This document shows positions 25,839-36,300 of a DNA stretch of 64,000 bases, piece after piece (the first letter of the stretch is position 1; every line of letters starts with the position of its first letter). Made by a program: the position numbers and the translations under genes. Source of the stretch: Eudorina sp. 2006-703-Eu-15. Lineage: Eukaryota > Chlorophyta > Chlorophyceae > Chlamydomonadales > Volvocaceae. The DNA is taken from NCBI GenBank assembly GCA_003117195.1, contig BDSI01000218.1, forward strand, positions 1 through 64,000, in the 5' to 3' direction. The notes under the pieces were generated by a model. It made no database searches. It was not told the DNA's origin and saw nothing but the letters and a program-made list of their open reading frames with translations.

Positions 25839-28800
25839 ATTCCGTCCTGAGCCCGCACCATCGCCTGCCCCCCGCCCCTTCGTGCGCTTCATCCGACGGA
25901 CAAGATTGCTTTACAGGCTCCCGGTGACCGCCCCTCTGACCCGGCGGTTGCTGTGCACACACAGCCACACGCCATCCGGCAACGCCGCACCCCGCTTCTA
26001 ACGGCACCCCTTACCCACCCGCATACTCATCCCCTACCTACCCGACTACGCCCCCTTCCTCCCCTCCAACCTGGGGGACCGGACCGGGTGTGTATGGTGG
26101 AGAAGGCTGCACCTGCCGGTGGGCTACCACGGTCGCGCCTCGTCCATCGTGCCGTCGGGGACACCTGTCGTACGTCCCAGGTACGTGTCGCCGCCATATG
26201 GCCGCCCCAGCGAGAGGTGCCGGGCGCTCCAAGAGATACTGGACGCGGCAACTCACGCGATGTTTCGGGTTTTGTCGTACATACACGTCTGCGGTGCAGT
26301 GTGACCGCTAGAGTTCGTTCTGGGTTCGTTGGTTTTCTCGATACAACCCCCACCCCACCCCACCCAACCCAACCCAACCCAACCCAACCCAACCCCACCC
26401 CAGGGGCCAGGTGCTTCCCGGCGGCGCCACCTCGCCCGTCTTTGCCCCCAGCAGCCAGGTGGACTTCGAGCTGGAGGTGGTGAGTGGGCAAAAAGGGGGA
26501 GGGGAGGAAGAGCGGGGAAGGAGGGTAGGGGAAGGGACGGGAAGAGAGGGTTAGGAAGGGGTTGCGCCGCCGTCCGTCAGTCGGTTGGCGGTTGGCGGTT
26601 GGAGGATACCGGGGTGTGGTACGGGGGTCGTTGGACTCGCGGTAGGGCCGTGGTGGCCCCGGCCACCCCCTCCTTCCCGCACCGGGTTGCCCCACGGCAA
26701 CTAGCCCCCCGCTGTCCGTTGGGCCCACGGAGCCGCCCCACCCGGCTTCGCTGTGTCGACCTCCCCCCCGGGGTCCCCTTCCGCGTTTCCCCTATCCGCA
26801 CCCCACCCCACCCCACCCCACTCCACCCCACCCCTGGGCTGTTTTTCTTCTTAACTCACCCCACCCACCCTAACCCCCACCCCCCCCACCCGGGCCACCC
26901 CCACCCCGGGCAGGCCGCCTTCGTGGGCCCGGGGAACCCTCTGGGTCAGCCCCTCCCCGCGGACGCCGCGTGGGACGGCGTGTTCGGTCTGGTGCTCATG
27001 AACGACTGGAGCGCGCGGGACATCCAGAAGTGGGAGTACGTGCCGCTGGGGCCCTTCAACGGCAAGAACTGGGTGGGTGGGTGGGTGGCTGGGTGGGAGG
27101 TTGGCGGCTGGGTTGCTGGGTGGGTGGCTGGGAGGGTGGGTGGGTGGGTGGTGGGTGGGTGGGTGGCTGGGAGGGTGGGTGGGCGGCTGGGTGGCTGGGT
27201 GGGTGGCTGGGAGGGTGGCTGGGTGGGTGGGTGGGTGGGTGGGTGGGTGGGTGGGTGGGTGGGTGGGTGGGTGGGTGGGTGGGTGGGTGGGTGGTGGGTG
27301 GGTGGGTGGGTGGGTGGGTGGGTGGGTGGGTGCGGTGACGATGGGGACGTGCCCGTATGTCGCCCTCTCCCCTCCGTCCCAATCCGCTGCACGACTCGCA
27401 TCCCCCTCCCCTCCTTGTTCGTTTGACGTTGGGAGCTAGGGCCCCTGTTGCCTTCACGCCGCCAGCGGCCACTCGACCGCTCGATTTAATTATAATCCGA
27501 CTTTTGCGTCAGACAACCTACATGTCTCCGATTGATCTTACTTCCTTCCGGCACTGCCGACACCTACCCCGTCGTCGTTGCTGGCGATCTATGGTACTGA
27601 ACAAAATTTTCCAGTCGAACCGTCGCTCTGGCAGCAACGCAGTATAAAATATGTCTACCAATTTCCTGGGCTCCTCCCCTCCGCCCTCTCGGTCACGTCG
27701 AGTCTTCCCCACGTGGGGCCGGGTCGTGGCCGGGTTCTCCCCCACCTACCCACCCATCCACCCCACCCCACTCCCCCCAGGCGACCCAGATCTCGCCCTG
27801 GGTGGTGACACTCGACGCACTGGAGCCCTTCCGCTGCAGCCCGCCCACCCAGACCGACCCGGAGGTCCTGCCGTACCTCCGTAGTACGGCGCCGTACACG
27901 TTCGACGTGGAACTGGCCGTGGACGTCACGCCGGCGGGGCACGGGTTCTCCTCGACGGTCACGCGGTCCAACCTCAAACACCTGTAGGTCCGCGACAGTT
28001 TGTTCGTGCCGTGTGCGGTGTGTCGTATGGGTGTCGTACGGACGTCGTACGCACGTCGAAGTACGGGACTGTTGAGTAAGGGTAAGTCATGGACTTGACC
28101 TCTGTCCTGACCGCGCCGGAGTGCAGTCTGCTCGTGCCCCCTCCCTCCTCACAGCAGCCCCCTTCCTGAGAGCAGAGAAAGGCAGGGTAGGGGGGCTTAT
28201 AGGAATTGGTTAGACAAATTTATACTGCGCTGCTGCCGGAGCGATGAATTCGATGAAGACTCGACTGTACCGGGGTAGGGCGGGGATGGGCTGGGGTAAA
28301 GCGAGACGAGAGAGAGCGAGGGGGTGCGGACCGCCTTGCAGCACTCGACCGCGATGTGCCCTAGCCGTCCAGCTATGCAATACGCGGCTGGCACCCTGAA
28401 CCCCAAACCCCAAACCCTAGAACACGTAACACGTAACACGTAACACGTAACACGTAACACGTAACACGTAACACGTGCATATGCTGGGCCGTCCTCCTGG
28501 CCACCTGCGCCGGAGGGACATGGCCCCCGTCGGGGCAGGCGGCGACGCCGCCACCCGGCAGCCACCGCCACACCGGGTCCACCTTGTCACGGTTACAAAG
28601 GATTGCACGCCACTGACCGGTCACCAACATTGACCGTAACATCTACGGCTAAACAAGGAACCCCACGGGCGGCTGACAACTACCGACCCGCCCCTATGGT
28701 GTGCGCCTCTTTCGCACCCCCCCCTCACCCCCTCACCCAACCCCCTGCCCCCCACACCCATCCACCCACCCACCCACCCAATCCACCCCCCCCACCCACT

Positions 28801-29162
28801 CCCCCAGCTACTGGACGTTTTCCCAGATGATCGCCCACCACACCGCCGGAGGCTGCAACCTGCGACCCGGGGACCTGTTGGGCTCCGGAACCATCAGCGG
28901 GGATGAGCCCGGCTCCAGGGGCTGCTTGCTGGAGCTGACGCACGCGGGGAGGGACGAGCTGGTGCTGGCGCCGGGTACGGCAGGTGGCGGCGGCGGCGCC
29001 GGCGCCGGCGCCGCCGGCGAAGCGGCGGTGCGACGGCGGTACCTGGAGGACGGAGATGAGGTGACGCTGCGCGGCTGGTGCGGCGGCGGCGGCGGCGGCC
29101 GCCGCCGCATTGGTTTCGGCAGCTGCAGTGGGAAGCTGCTGGCGTGCCCTACGTGGGGTTGA
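22816..29162 (+). CDS. FAH: Fumarylacetoacetase, nine exons
   Basis: Last enzyme of tyrosine/homogentisate breakdown: splits fumarylacetoacetate to fumarate and acetoacetate. Model: 22816-23085, 23343-23396, 23981-24118, 24386-24510, 26106-26180, 26404-26479, 26914-27072, 27781-27983, 28808-29162; 484 aa, all phases consistent. Seen: N-domain ([18 protein letters not shown]), [18 protein letters not shown] (metal Asp and catalytic His), [19 protein letters not shown] (two metal Glu), [20 protein letters not shown] (metal Asp), [17 protein letters not shown] and [13 protein letters not shown], matching mammalian FAH in order. It is longer than the usual 420 aa because of a 40-residue N-terminal extension and an Ala/Gly insert in exon 9. 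The second ATG (22936, [14 protein letters not shown]) matches the usual FAH start. The extension, rich in Arg, Leu and Ser and nearly free of acidic residues, could be an organelle presequence. Intron 2 begins with GC; intron 8 starts at GTAGGT. Confidence 0.97.
23874..23906. repeat. (GT)n microsatellite in FAH intron 2
   Basis: Sixteen to seventeen GT units. Confidence 0.95.
24601..24650. repeat. (AT)25 microsatellite in FAH intron 4
   Basis: Fifty uninterrupted bases of alternating A and T, in otherwise GC-rich sequence; perfectly self-complementary, so it can form a cruciform or RNA hairpin. Confidence 0.97.
25269..25328. repeat. (CA)30 microsatellite in FAH intron 4
   Basis: Sixty bases of CA. 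Further CA runs in the same intron lie at about 24920-24955 and 25803-25838. Confidence 0.97.
26342..26403. repeat. (ACCCA)n tract forming the 3' end of FAH intron 5
   Basis: Pentamers AACCC/ACCCC run up to the CAG acceptor at 26401-26403 and serve as its polypyrimidine-like tract. A similar (ACCCC)n run occurs near 26800-26835 in intron 6. Confidence 0.85.
27073..27332 (+). repeat. (GGGT)n tract starting at the FAH intron 7 donor
   Basis: About 260 bp of GTGGGTGGGT with some GGCT and GGGA variants, beginning directly at the 5' splice site after exon 7 (AAC TGG | GTGGGT). Transcribed as (GGGU)n, it has the tracts needed for RNA G-quadruplexes. Confidence 0.95.
27624..27667 (+). repeat. Intronic dispersed repeat, copy 3
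   Basis: CGCTCTGGCAGCAACGCAGT, then ATAAAATATGTCTACC and AATTTCCT; full-length copy in FAH intron 7, sense orientation. Confidence 0.88.
28199..28242 (-). repeat. Intronic dispersed repeat, copy 4
   Basis: ATAGGAATTGGTTAGACAAA, then TTTATACTGCGCTGCTGCCG; antisense in FAH intron 8. It is inverted relative to copy 3, and the two flank exon 8. Confidence 0.88.
28422..28476. repeat. ACACGTA heptamer array in FAH intron 8
   Basis: Nearly eight copies of the 7-bp unit ACACGTA. They are preceded in the same 7-bp register by CCCCAAA, CCCCAAA and CCCTAGA at about 28400-28420. Confidence 0.9.
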
Positions 29163-30302
29163 GAAGAATAGAAAAAAGTGAAAAACCAAACCCGGGCACA
29201 CCCGGTGTGGGGTGTGGGGTGTGCATCTGCGCCGCGGAGCTGCAGAGGGCTTCTGTAGGTGGCGCCGCCGCTAAGAGGGGTTAGGTGCGCGCGGGCCGCG
29301 TCGGTTGGGTGCGTTGCGAGATGGGGTCGTGGATGCCGGGCGTCCCCGGCGTCCCAACCATCGGTGGATTGGTTCGTGTCCGTTGGGTCAGCGACACCCG
29401 ACTGTGCGTCGTGCGAGCGACCCTTGCTGTGTGGGGTTTTGGAGGTACCTCGGGGGAATTGTGTCTCTAGGATTGTGCAGCGAGTGAGTTGTGCACGACG
29501 ATCAACCTCCGCTTGGGTGCAGTCCGTGGGGTCCGCTGTAACGTCGTTAGTAATAGAACACGCCACGGATGGCCCGCGGGGTCCACTGTGAGATGATTCT
29601 TTCATGATGCGTGTTCACCATGGAGTAAGCAGTCTCAGGTAATGCTCATCAGAGCCAGAGTTGCGATTTGGATAGTGGTTGAAAAGCGGGAACTTGGATC
29701 ACGGCATAGTTCCTCTGGTCCGTGCGTATTTGGCCATGGTAGAGGAGAATTGGCCATACATATAATTGGCCAATACAACGCGGGGTGTTGTAACCAACGT
29801 TTGGCGTGCCAGCATGGTGTGATGCGCATGAGCTGCAAGCGGCTGCGTGCGATGCCTGCTTCGTCACCATACGTGGCATGTATTTGGATAATTGTTTGCC
29901 TTAGATGTATCCCATGGCACAGAAGGAGCCCATATACACTTGTTAAAAGCTTAAAAATTACAGATTTGCAGCCTGCCAAACTGCCAAACGCGTACGAACA
30001 AAGCATCATCACCGCGACCTGCTGCAACTCTGAATGGATGCTCTAAACCGAAACCGCTAAGTACAAAATAGTTTCGCTATCAACTCAATTGGATGCGAGC
30101 TGGTAATTTTCTTAGTTTCAAAACTCGTAAAAGAGGCCAGTTGAACCATGCCGACAAGCAACACGCAGCAATTAGAATGTCTGGCAATATGATGATGTAG
30201 GCCCGTAGAGCCGGCTGCTTCTACAGTTCCGCGTGAGGCAGCCCGAACGGCCTTGTCGCGGACCAACTCCAGCTGGAGCACAGAGCGGAACAGCGGGACT
30301 TC
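29163..30302 (+). other. Intergenic, FAH 3' flank and SET-gene upstream region
   Basis: No coding exon recognised. TGTAA occurs at 29537-29541 (within a copy of the GGGGTCCGCTGTAACG motif) and at 29788-29792. Either could be the FAH poly(A) signal. The stretch 29630-30120 is A+T-richer than its surroundings. Confidence 0.55.
29528..29543 (+). repeat. GGGGTCCGCTGTAACG motif, copy 1
   Basis: Exact 16-bp match to the dispersed motif described under findings; downstream of FAH. Confidence 0.75.
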
Positions 30303-33300
30303 ATGGCCAGCCAGGACTGGCACAAGGTCATCCGTGATCGCAAGTGGCACGGGATAACGGTCGGCCGTATCTCGTTCAAAATGGAAGAAGGGCGCGGCGA
30401 GGCGCCCCCTTGGCTGCAACAGGACGAGCTGCCCCAGCCGCTGACCGGTAAGCGCCCCGCCCGCGCGCGGGACCGCCACACCGCTTCCTCTCGCCCTCCT
30501 TCACGCCCTCCCTCCCACGCATAAAACCTCCGTCCTCCTTCTCCGTCCTCCTCCTCCGTCCTCTGTCCTCCAAAGGCATCACACCACCAGCGGGACCGAC
30601 TTCACGACACGGCAGCACCACACCGCAATCCCATCGTACACGCGTCCATTTCCCACCCCACGGCAGCACCCCTTCGTCCACCAGCCCGCCCCCATCCCGA
30701 CCATAATGTCTCCCATCCCGACCAAAATGTCTTCCAACATCCCCATCCCGGCCAACATGTCTACCGATTTCAAACATCCCCGTCCCGCCCGCGACGCGCT
30801 GCCGCCGCAGGGACGCGCTTCTCGGACGTGCCGTGGGACTACGCGGACCGGACCTGGGAGGACATCCCCGCCAGCCTCGTGTACGTCTCCGAGGGCAATA
30901 TGACCGGCAAGACGGAGTTTTGGAGCGAGCACAGGCGCTGCCTGCAGGCGGGGGTAGCGCTGAAGGGCGTCACATCGGCATCGACCCCCAACCTCGAAGT
31001 GGCGGTGAGGGAGCCGGACCTGCGGGGGCCGGGGCGGAGGGGGCCGGGGCGGAGGGGGCTGTAGGAAATTGGTGGACGTGTACGCGCTGCGCTGCTGCGG
31101 GGGAGCGGCGGAGGAGGCGTGGGTGGGTTGGGGGCGCGTGGGGTTAAGGCGTGAACAGGAGCTACCCCATGAGAAATTAACTCGGCAGGGCGGGGGGTTG
31201 GGGGTCGCGTGGGGGAGGCGGGCCCGCGTCGTCTCGCGGAGCTGGGGCGGGTGCGGTAGCCGCGTCACGCTTCGCCTGCGGGGTAAGGGGGGACCCATGC
31301 ACGAGTCTCCAGCATACATGGCCCCGTCAGAGGAACAAACACGTGGGCAGGAGTGTGGGGACAGAACTCACCCACGTACCCCACCTTCCCCCCATCACTT
31401 CCCCGCGCCTCTTGCCTCTTGCCTCTTGTAATCCGTTCCCTCTGACCCGCCGGACCTTCGGACACCCAACAGGCGTCGCCCTCCTTTCCACCGCCCTGGA
31501 CCCCTCCCTCCACTCGCTTTTGCTCAGCGCAATTAGCGCAGTAAGAATGCGTTTATCCTACACCATTAAATTCCCACACCTCCCACCCTTTATTTCTTTT
31601 TTCAATAAAACCTCCCACCCTCCCGACGTGCAGATCCTCCTGGTCGCTGAGCCCGATGCCGCGCCGTCGCATGGCGGCAACGACCCACGGGCCACCCCCG
31701 GTGGCGCAGGCAATCCGCAGCCCGGTGCTGCAGCCCGGGGCGTGGCGGCGGTTTCGGAGCCGGCGGCGCGCCCCACGTCGGGGCCACCGCTGCCTCCGAA
31801 ACCGCGCTTCAGGGCGTTCTTCCTGCCGTTCAAGCCCGGTCGAGACGCGCAGCAGGGGAAGCCGTACAACCTGTGGTTGAAGAAGCGGCTCGGGGATCCC
31901 AGGCGCTGCCGAGACAAGGTGGGTTTGGTTGTCTTGAGAGTTTCCGGGGGGCGGTTTGGAGTTTCCGGGGGCGGTTTGGAGCGGTTTCCGGGCGGCGGTC
32001 TTTATCACATCAGAAATGTCAACAACCCCGCAGCGCTGGCAGCGTCAATCTGTCTGTCGACCACCAATCTCCTACACTTGGCCCCTCAGGGATCCCGACC
32101 CGATCCTCCGTTGGTTGCCACACGCCCACTTCAGGGTGCTGGCCGGTTGGCAAAGAGCCCTCCCCCCCCCCGACCCATTCCCACCGCTTCCTACCAGTTT
32201 CCCTCACCACGTACCCTCTCCCACTCATGTCAATATCCTATCACGGCAGCAATAGTGCGACAGCCAAACCGCAGCGGACAGTCACCGAACAGGTAGCAGC
32301 CGTCCCCGGCCGGTCAATGCCGTACTGGACCGTACCGGACCGCCTTCCCCCCTTCCCCCCACACACGCACTCCGTCCGCGCCGTCCTCCGCCCCGCAGGA
32401 CCCGGACCTGGTGACCTGGCGGCAGGACCGGCGCCTCCTGAACCACCTGTCGGGCGGCCTGCCCGCCGCTGAGGGGCGTGTCACCATGCGCGGTTACTGG
32501 GACCGGAACAAGTCCCAGCGCGGCGGCGGCGGGGGGATCGGCGGGCCCACATCACATTGCGGCTTGGTGGAGTCGGTGCTGCCGGACCGCATCTTCATCT
32601 ACTCTCAGCGGCCCTGGTGGCAGAAGCGGGACGCGCCGCCTGTGAGTGGGGTGGGCGCGGACGTGGGCGCGGGTGTGGGGGGAGGGACCCCAACCCATAC
32701 GCGTCTACACCTGCCGGGATGCAGGGCCGCCTTTGCCAACCCTCTCCTCCCCCCCCACACATGTGGGCTTCTCATTAAACACACATCTCGCGGCGCAGGT
32801 ATCTTTTACACACACACACATACATACATACATACATACATACATACATACATACATACATAACTCTTCCCTGCGTGGTCCCCTCCCGCCCGCCGCCCGC
32901 CGCCCCTCCCCCTCAGGGCACCTTGGAGCCCGTCACTGCGGATCTGGAAGAGAATTTCCTGCAGGAGTGCGACTGCTGCGCCTCGGAGTGCGGCAAGCTC
33001 AGGTGCGGAGGGAGGGAATCTGTGGGCGGGCTGTGGGAGGAGGGGGGCGTGTGGGCGGGCTGTGGGAGGAGGGGGGCGTGTGGGCGGGCTGTGGGAGGAG
33101 GGGGACGTGGCACACACGTTATGTATGCTGACTCGCGCCTTGGGCCTTCCAAACACACTTGGGTATTCGCTCACCGAACTCGGCCGCACCGCCGCCATCA
33201 TCGCCAACGCGTGGCGGCCCCCTGCCACCGCCCCCGCCCTCGCCTCAGGGCTCGCGTGCAGCTCAAACAGCTTCGTGAGTCGGGTGTGTGGTACAAGCTG

Positions 33301-36300
33301 GAGATCCGGCAGGCGACGATGCCCGCGGACGCCCGAGCAGCGGCGGAGGCGGCGAGGAGCCCCGGGCTGGGGCGGCGGCAGCCGCAGCCGCAGCCTCCCC
33401 GGCAGCTGGGCGTGTTCGCTGTGGACGCGATCCCGGAGGGCGTCTTCTTGCTGGAGTACGTGGGCGAGTGGCTTCCGCAAGGCGAGGTGCGCCGGGGTGC
33501 GTGTGTGTGTTTAGAAATGAACCCGCGCGACCAAACCCAGATGCAGGTATACTTACTGTATGTGGTAAGTATATTTGCATCTGGGTTGGGGCGGGCGGGT
33601 TTCTTTTCTGAATTTACTGTATGATGACCTGCAAGAAACTACTTACCGTCCGTAGTTGCGGCGAACAAGGCGGCCGCGCCACCACCGCGATGTGAATCAG
33701 GCAGCAACGGCACGGGCACGAGTGGCGAGGGTGTGGGCCGGACACAGCGGTCCAGTGAAAAAGTTGGCGCCCCACCAATCCCGGCCGCGGACGGCACGCC
33801 CTTATGCATGCGGGGCATCGGTCCAAGCGCATCGGGTGGGGGTGGGATAGATTGGTGCAACGCGAGGCGTCTGTGTGTGTGTGTGTGTGTGTGTATCATT
33901 ACATATCTGCCGGGCCGACGCTGGCCGGGGGCGCTAACCCGCCCCATACGGGAGACCGCCGAAGCACTCTCCCAGAGAACTGGGAGAGGGGCGAGGAGAC
34001 ACAGCACGGGACCACAAGGGTGCCGTGCACCCGGGGCCTCTAGCCCCATCTTCATCTGTGTGTGGTGTGAGAAAACTGAGCCTCGAAAAAAGAGGCATCC
34101 GTGCGCGTGTCCCCGCCCGGGACCGCTCGGACCGGGTATGTTGGTTAGCTAGAACCCCCTAGAGCCCGACCCACACCAGTTGGTTGCTGGGTGGCCGAGT
34201 GGGTTCGGTGCCTCACTTGCGCGGACTTGTACGGGCTTCTACGGACTTGCACGGACTTGTACGGGCTTGCACGGAATTGTACGGACTTCGACGGAGCTAC
34301 CCTATTATCCGAGAGACATTCTGGGTCCGCAACTGGTCGTCCAACACGTCATTCATGCGCATTCATGGTTCTTACACGTGCCGGTCCCCGCAACGCGTTC
34401 GCGTGCCATACCCCTGAGGTTTACCTGACCTGACCTGACCTTGTCCCGTCCTGACCCTCTCCTGGGTAGGCCACTTGTTTGCTAAATTGGTTTCGGAGAT
34501 GGCTTCGGGTACTGAGTTTGGCACACAGCAGGATTATCTGACTTGTCCGTTACACGACCCAATTTATCTTCTCGATCTGACGTTGCTGGCCCCCCCCACA
34601 AAATCCTCCTCAGGCAGAAAAGCGGGAGGCACTCTACCACCCAGCGAATCTCGACTACTTGTACGACATGCGCTCTAAGCACCAGGACGGCGGGGAGCGG
34701 CGGCGCGACCGGAGGGTCACCGCGCGGAAGCAGCTCGGCGGCGGCGGCGGCGGCGGCGGGCCGACCGAGGCGGCGGCCGGCGGTGCCGGTGTCAGCGGCG
34801 GCGGCGGCGGCGGCGGCGGCGGGCGGGAGCGGAAGCGGCGGGCGCCCCATCGCGGGGATGAGGCGCGGGGCACCCTGGCTGAGGAGCCGGTGGTGGTGGA
34901 CGCCACCCACCTGGGCAACGTGGCGCGCTTCATCAACCACCGATGCGAGGGCGCCAATCTGCTGTCCGTCAACGTGTGCATGGGTGCGTGTGGTGGCGGG
35001 GCGGGGGGGGGCGGCGGGGGGGCGGCGTGGCATCGGCGGCTCGCGCACACAAACTGAAGAGGGAGCTAAAGCGAGAGGAAATTATCGGATGGCGTTGATG
35101 CTGGCGCTGCCGTACATGTCTGTATAGCGCTGTCGTACGTGTCGTGCAGCAGAGGTGGGGATGGGATGTTCAGGGTGCGCTAGCGAGCCCCTCATTAGCA
35201 AGTCGAGAAAGGAGTAAGCGGAAGCTGTGTGTTTTATGAGAAAAACACCCAGAACCTGCAGCTGCGTGTTTAGAAATGAAACCCGCCCGCCCGCCCTAAC
35301 CCAGGCGCAAATATACTTACCATATAACCTGCACGAAATTACTTACCGTATGTAGGCGCGGGGAACCAGGGGCCCGGATTGCCCATACGACTAGGAGGAG
35401 CACACCTGCGCGCTGCGCCTCCATGACTGCCTCGCACCAGTACCTCCCTCGCGCCTCAATCTCCGGATCTCACTCTCCCTGTTCTCACTCTTGTTCGTTC
35501 TCACTCTTGTTCGTTCTCACTCTTGTTCGTTCTCACTCTTGTTCGTTCTCACTCTTGTTCGTTCTCACTCCTGTTCGTTCGCTCTCTGTGGGGTGTCCCT
35601 CAGGCGGGCTGGACGACACGTACATGACCATCATGCTCCGCACCACCCGGGACATCGAGAAGGGGGAGGAACTGACGCTGGACTACCAGGCGGGGCAGGA
35701 TGAGGCGGAGAAGGCCCGGATGAGGGCCAATCCCCGGGGCAGGGTGCCCTGCAGGTGAGGGGTTTCGGAGGGGGGGCGAAGCGGCGTTTCGGAGGGGGGG
35801 CGAAGCGGCGTTTCGGAGCGGGGGCGAAGCGGGGCCGGCCCTGAGTGTCCGAGGACGCGGGCCAGGCGGGCGGGCGGGTTGCTGTTGTGGGGGAGTGGGC
35901 GGGTGAAGGCGTCGTCATCCAGGCGGCCAGGTGAATCTTGACGTCGAGCACATGCCAACGGGCCCGGCTGGCCCGAGCACTGAGGCCCCGCCCTGCCCCG
36001 CCCCGTGCTGCCCGGTCCTGTCCCGCCCTACTCCGCCCCGCCCTGCTCTGCCCCGCCCCGTCCTGCCCGGTCCTGTCCCGCCCTGCCCTGCCGTACTGCA
36101 GGTGCGACCAACCGGGCTGCCTCGGCTTCGTCTTCCCCGAGCTCTCCGGACGCCGCAGCTCCGAAAACAACGTCCCTCGGGGGCCGCGCGGCGGCGCGGC
36201 CGCCGCCGCCCGCGCGGCCGCTGCCGCTGCCGCCGAAGACCCGAGCTCCTCCAGCGACGAGGGACTGAGCGACGACGCTTCCCGCTCCTCCAGCGGGGCC

